Shown here: positions 5,376-6,378 of the stretch, piece by piece
Position numbering within the stretch: the first letter of the stretch is position 1
How the letters are laid out: each line of letters opens with the position of its first letter
Origin: CAYMTN01 sp964393335
Lineage (GTDB): Bacteria > Chloroflexota > Anaerolineae > Aggregatilineales > Aggregatilineaceae
Direction: 5' to 3'
Length of the DNA stretch: 6,378 nt
NCBI GenBank assembly: GCA_964393335.1
Contig: CAYMTN010000282.1
Location: 1 to 6,378, forward strand
Notes under the pieces: model-generated
What the model saw: the letters and a program-made list of their open reading frames with translations, nothing else
Database searches by the model: none
What the model was told of the DNA's origin: nothing
Program-made: the position numbers and the translations under genes

Positions 5376-6378
5376 ATGGCTGAAAAGAATGTGTCCCTGC
5401 CCGTTACCGGCATGACGTGCGCCAACTGCGTGGCGACTGTCGAACGCAACGTGCGGAAATTGGACGGCGTGCAAGAGGCGAACGTCAACTTTGCCAGCGA
5501 GCGAATCACGCTGACTTATGATGATTCGCTGTTGAAGACGGAAGATATCATCAACCGTATTCGCAAGGCAGGGTATGACGTGCCCGAACAGACGGTTGAT
5601 CTGCCGATCACCGGCATGACGTGCGTCAACTGCGCGGCAAATGTGACCCGCGCACTGAACAAGGTCGATGGTGTGTTGGATGCCAGCGTCAACTTCGCCA
5701 ATGAACACGCGCTGGTCAAGATAGCAGCGGGCGTTTCGCGTGCAGAGCTGGTCGCTGCTGTAGAAAAAGCCGGATACGGTGTGGTTCAGGCCGAAGACGA
5801 GGGTGAACTGGAAGATGCCGAACAGGCCGCCCGCCAGGCCGAGATTCGCCACAACATCCGGCGCGTGCTGGTTGGCGCGTTGTTTTCCATCCCGCTGTTT
5901 GTGTTCAGCATGTCCCGCGATTTTGGGCTGTTGGGTGCATGGTCGCACGATGCCTGGGTGAACTACCTGTTTTGGGTGCTGGCATCTCCGGTGCAGTTCT
6001 GGGTCGGGCGCGACTTTTATGTCAGCGGCTACAAATCGCTGCGCAGCGGGTCATCGAACATGGACGTTCTCATCGCGCTGGGGTCGAGCGCAGCCTATTT
6101 CTACAGCATTCCGGTGACGCTCGGCATCATCGGCGGCCATGTCTATTTTGAGACATCGGCGTCGATCATTACGTTGATCGCAACCGGCGGGCTGCTGGAG
6201 ACGGTCGCCAAAGGGCGCACCAGCGCGGCGATCAAAGCGCTGATCGGGCTGCGTGCCAAAACCGCGCGTGTGGTCCGGGACGATACGGAACAGGATATCC
6301 CGGTCGAGCAGGTGCGTGTGGGCGACATTGTGATCGTGCGTCCCGGCGAAAAGATCCCGGTTGATGGCCTGGTGACCG
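5376..6378 (+). CDS. copA: Copper-exporting P1B-type ATPase CopA, 3' truncated by the window edge
   Basis: An inner-membrane ATPase that drives Cu(I) out of the cytoplasm. The visible 334 residues hold two N-terminal HMA domains with GMTCANC (12-18) and GMTCVNC (80-86), an acidic linker (140-156), then four membrane segments at about 163-180, 195-212, 229-253 and 257-277. The stretch SGYKSLRSGSSNMDVLIALGS (217-237) is typical of Cu(I) ATPases. The actuator domain begins near 300 and the frame is still open at VRPGEKIPVDGLVT at the window end. The TGE motif, the CPC membrane motif, the DKTGT phosphorylation site and the ATP-binding HP motif would lie beyond the edge, so metal specificity rests on the N-terminal half and the csoR/copZ context. 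ATG 5376 follows a weak purine-rich AGAGAG (5364-5369); the gap after copZ is 32 bases, which fits one transcript. No frameshift is seen. Confidence 0.95.
   Translation, partial: MAEKNVSLPVTGMTCANCVATVERNVRKLDGVQEANVNFASERITLTYDDSLLKTEDIINRIRKAGYDVPEQTVDLPITGMTCVNCAANVTRALNKVDGVLDASVNFANEHALVKIAAGVSRAELVAAVEKAGYGVVQAEDEGELEDAEQAARQAEIRHNIRRVLVGALFSIPLFVFSMSRDFGLLGAWSHDAWVNYLFWVLASPVQFWVGRDFYVSGYKSLRSGSSNMDVLIALGSSAAYFYSIPVTLGIIGGHVYFETSASIITLIATGGLLETVAKGRTSAAIKALIGLRAKTARVVRDDTEQDIPVEQVRVGDIVIVRPGEKIPVDGLVT
5406..5430 (+). repeat. First copy of the HMA metal-loop repeat within copA
   Basis: This 25-base stretch encodes T-G-M-T-C-A-N-C and matches 24 of 25 bases of the stretch at 5610-5634. 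The offset is exactly 204 bases (68 codons). A second similar block 204 bases apart encodes the VNFA strand (near 5484 and 5688), so the whole HMA unit is repeated in register. This is a tandem domain duplication, not a mobile repeat. Confidence 0.75.
5610..5634 (+). repeat. Second copy of the HMA metal-loop repeat within copA
   Basis: It encodes T-G-M-T-C-V-N-C of the second HMA domain and differs from the copy at 5406-5430 by a single C-to-T change, which turns Ala into Val. The rest of the two units has diverged more, apart from the VNFA strand. Confidence 0.75.

Noticed and set aside
5319..5948. 209-codon - strand open frame opposite copA
   Set aside because: The overlapping copA reading frame is unmistakable and continuous; the antisense frame is an incidental lack of stops.
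1..6378. CRISPR array, tRNA, rRNA, insertion sequence or phage genes
   Set aside because: I saw no regularly spaced repeats, no cloverleaf or ribosomal RNA sequence, no transposase or integrase motifs and no terminal inverted repeats.

Overview
The window looks like a bacterial chromosome fragment of moderately high GC content. Gene order and protein style suggest a Chloroflexota bacterium of the Anaerolineae type. The pointers are a short Thermus/Deinococcus-like proline dehydrogenase, a dihydroorotate-dehydrogenase-like flavoprotein of the non-catalytic-cysteine subgroup, and a CsoR/CopZ/CopA set with an 'ISCGHC' chaperone. This placement is inferred from recalled family resemblance, not from a search.

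Layout. (1) Positions 2-562 hold the 3' end of an unrecognised gene that enters from the left edge. (2) Positions 563-866 form a roughly 300-base leader without a convincing gene; it holds hairpins and promoter-like boxes. (3) Positions 867-3534 hold three tightly packed + strand genes, probably one transcription unit: proline dehydrogenase, an RmlC-type dTDP-4-keto-sugar 3,5-epimerase homologue, and an aldo/keto reductase. Gaps are 38 and 14 bases. (4) A short convergent gap carries a perfect 8-bp hairpin. (5) Positions 3601-4590, - strand, encode a dihydroorotate-dehydrogenase-like FMN protein. (6) A divergent intergenic region of 218 bases contains a near-consensus sigma-70 promoter and a GC-rich dyad typical of CsoR operators. 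(7) Positions 4809-6378 hold the copper-resistance operon csoR, copZ-like chaperone and copA; copA runs off the right edge.

How the genes work together. The copper operon is the clearest system. CsoR should repress from the operator next to the TTGACA/TATTAT promoter, Cu(I) should release it, the small CopZ-like protein should carry Cu(I), and the CopA P-type ATPase should export it. The three-gene cassette is less obvious. Proline oxidation, a sugar-nucleotide epimerase fold and an NAD(P)H-dependent reductase do not form a textbook pathway, so either they are a loose operon or the epimerase and reductase act on a substrate that cannot be named from the sequence. I found no mobile element, CRISPR array, tRNA or rRNA. 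Nothing here is clearly a new defence or mobile system. The points most worth a second look are the structured leader before the proline dehydrogenase gene, the cassette itself, and active-site departures in three enzyme homologues.
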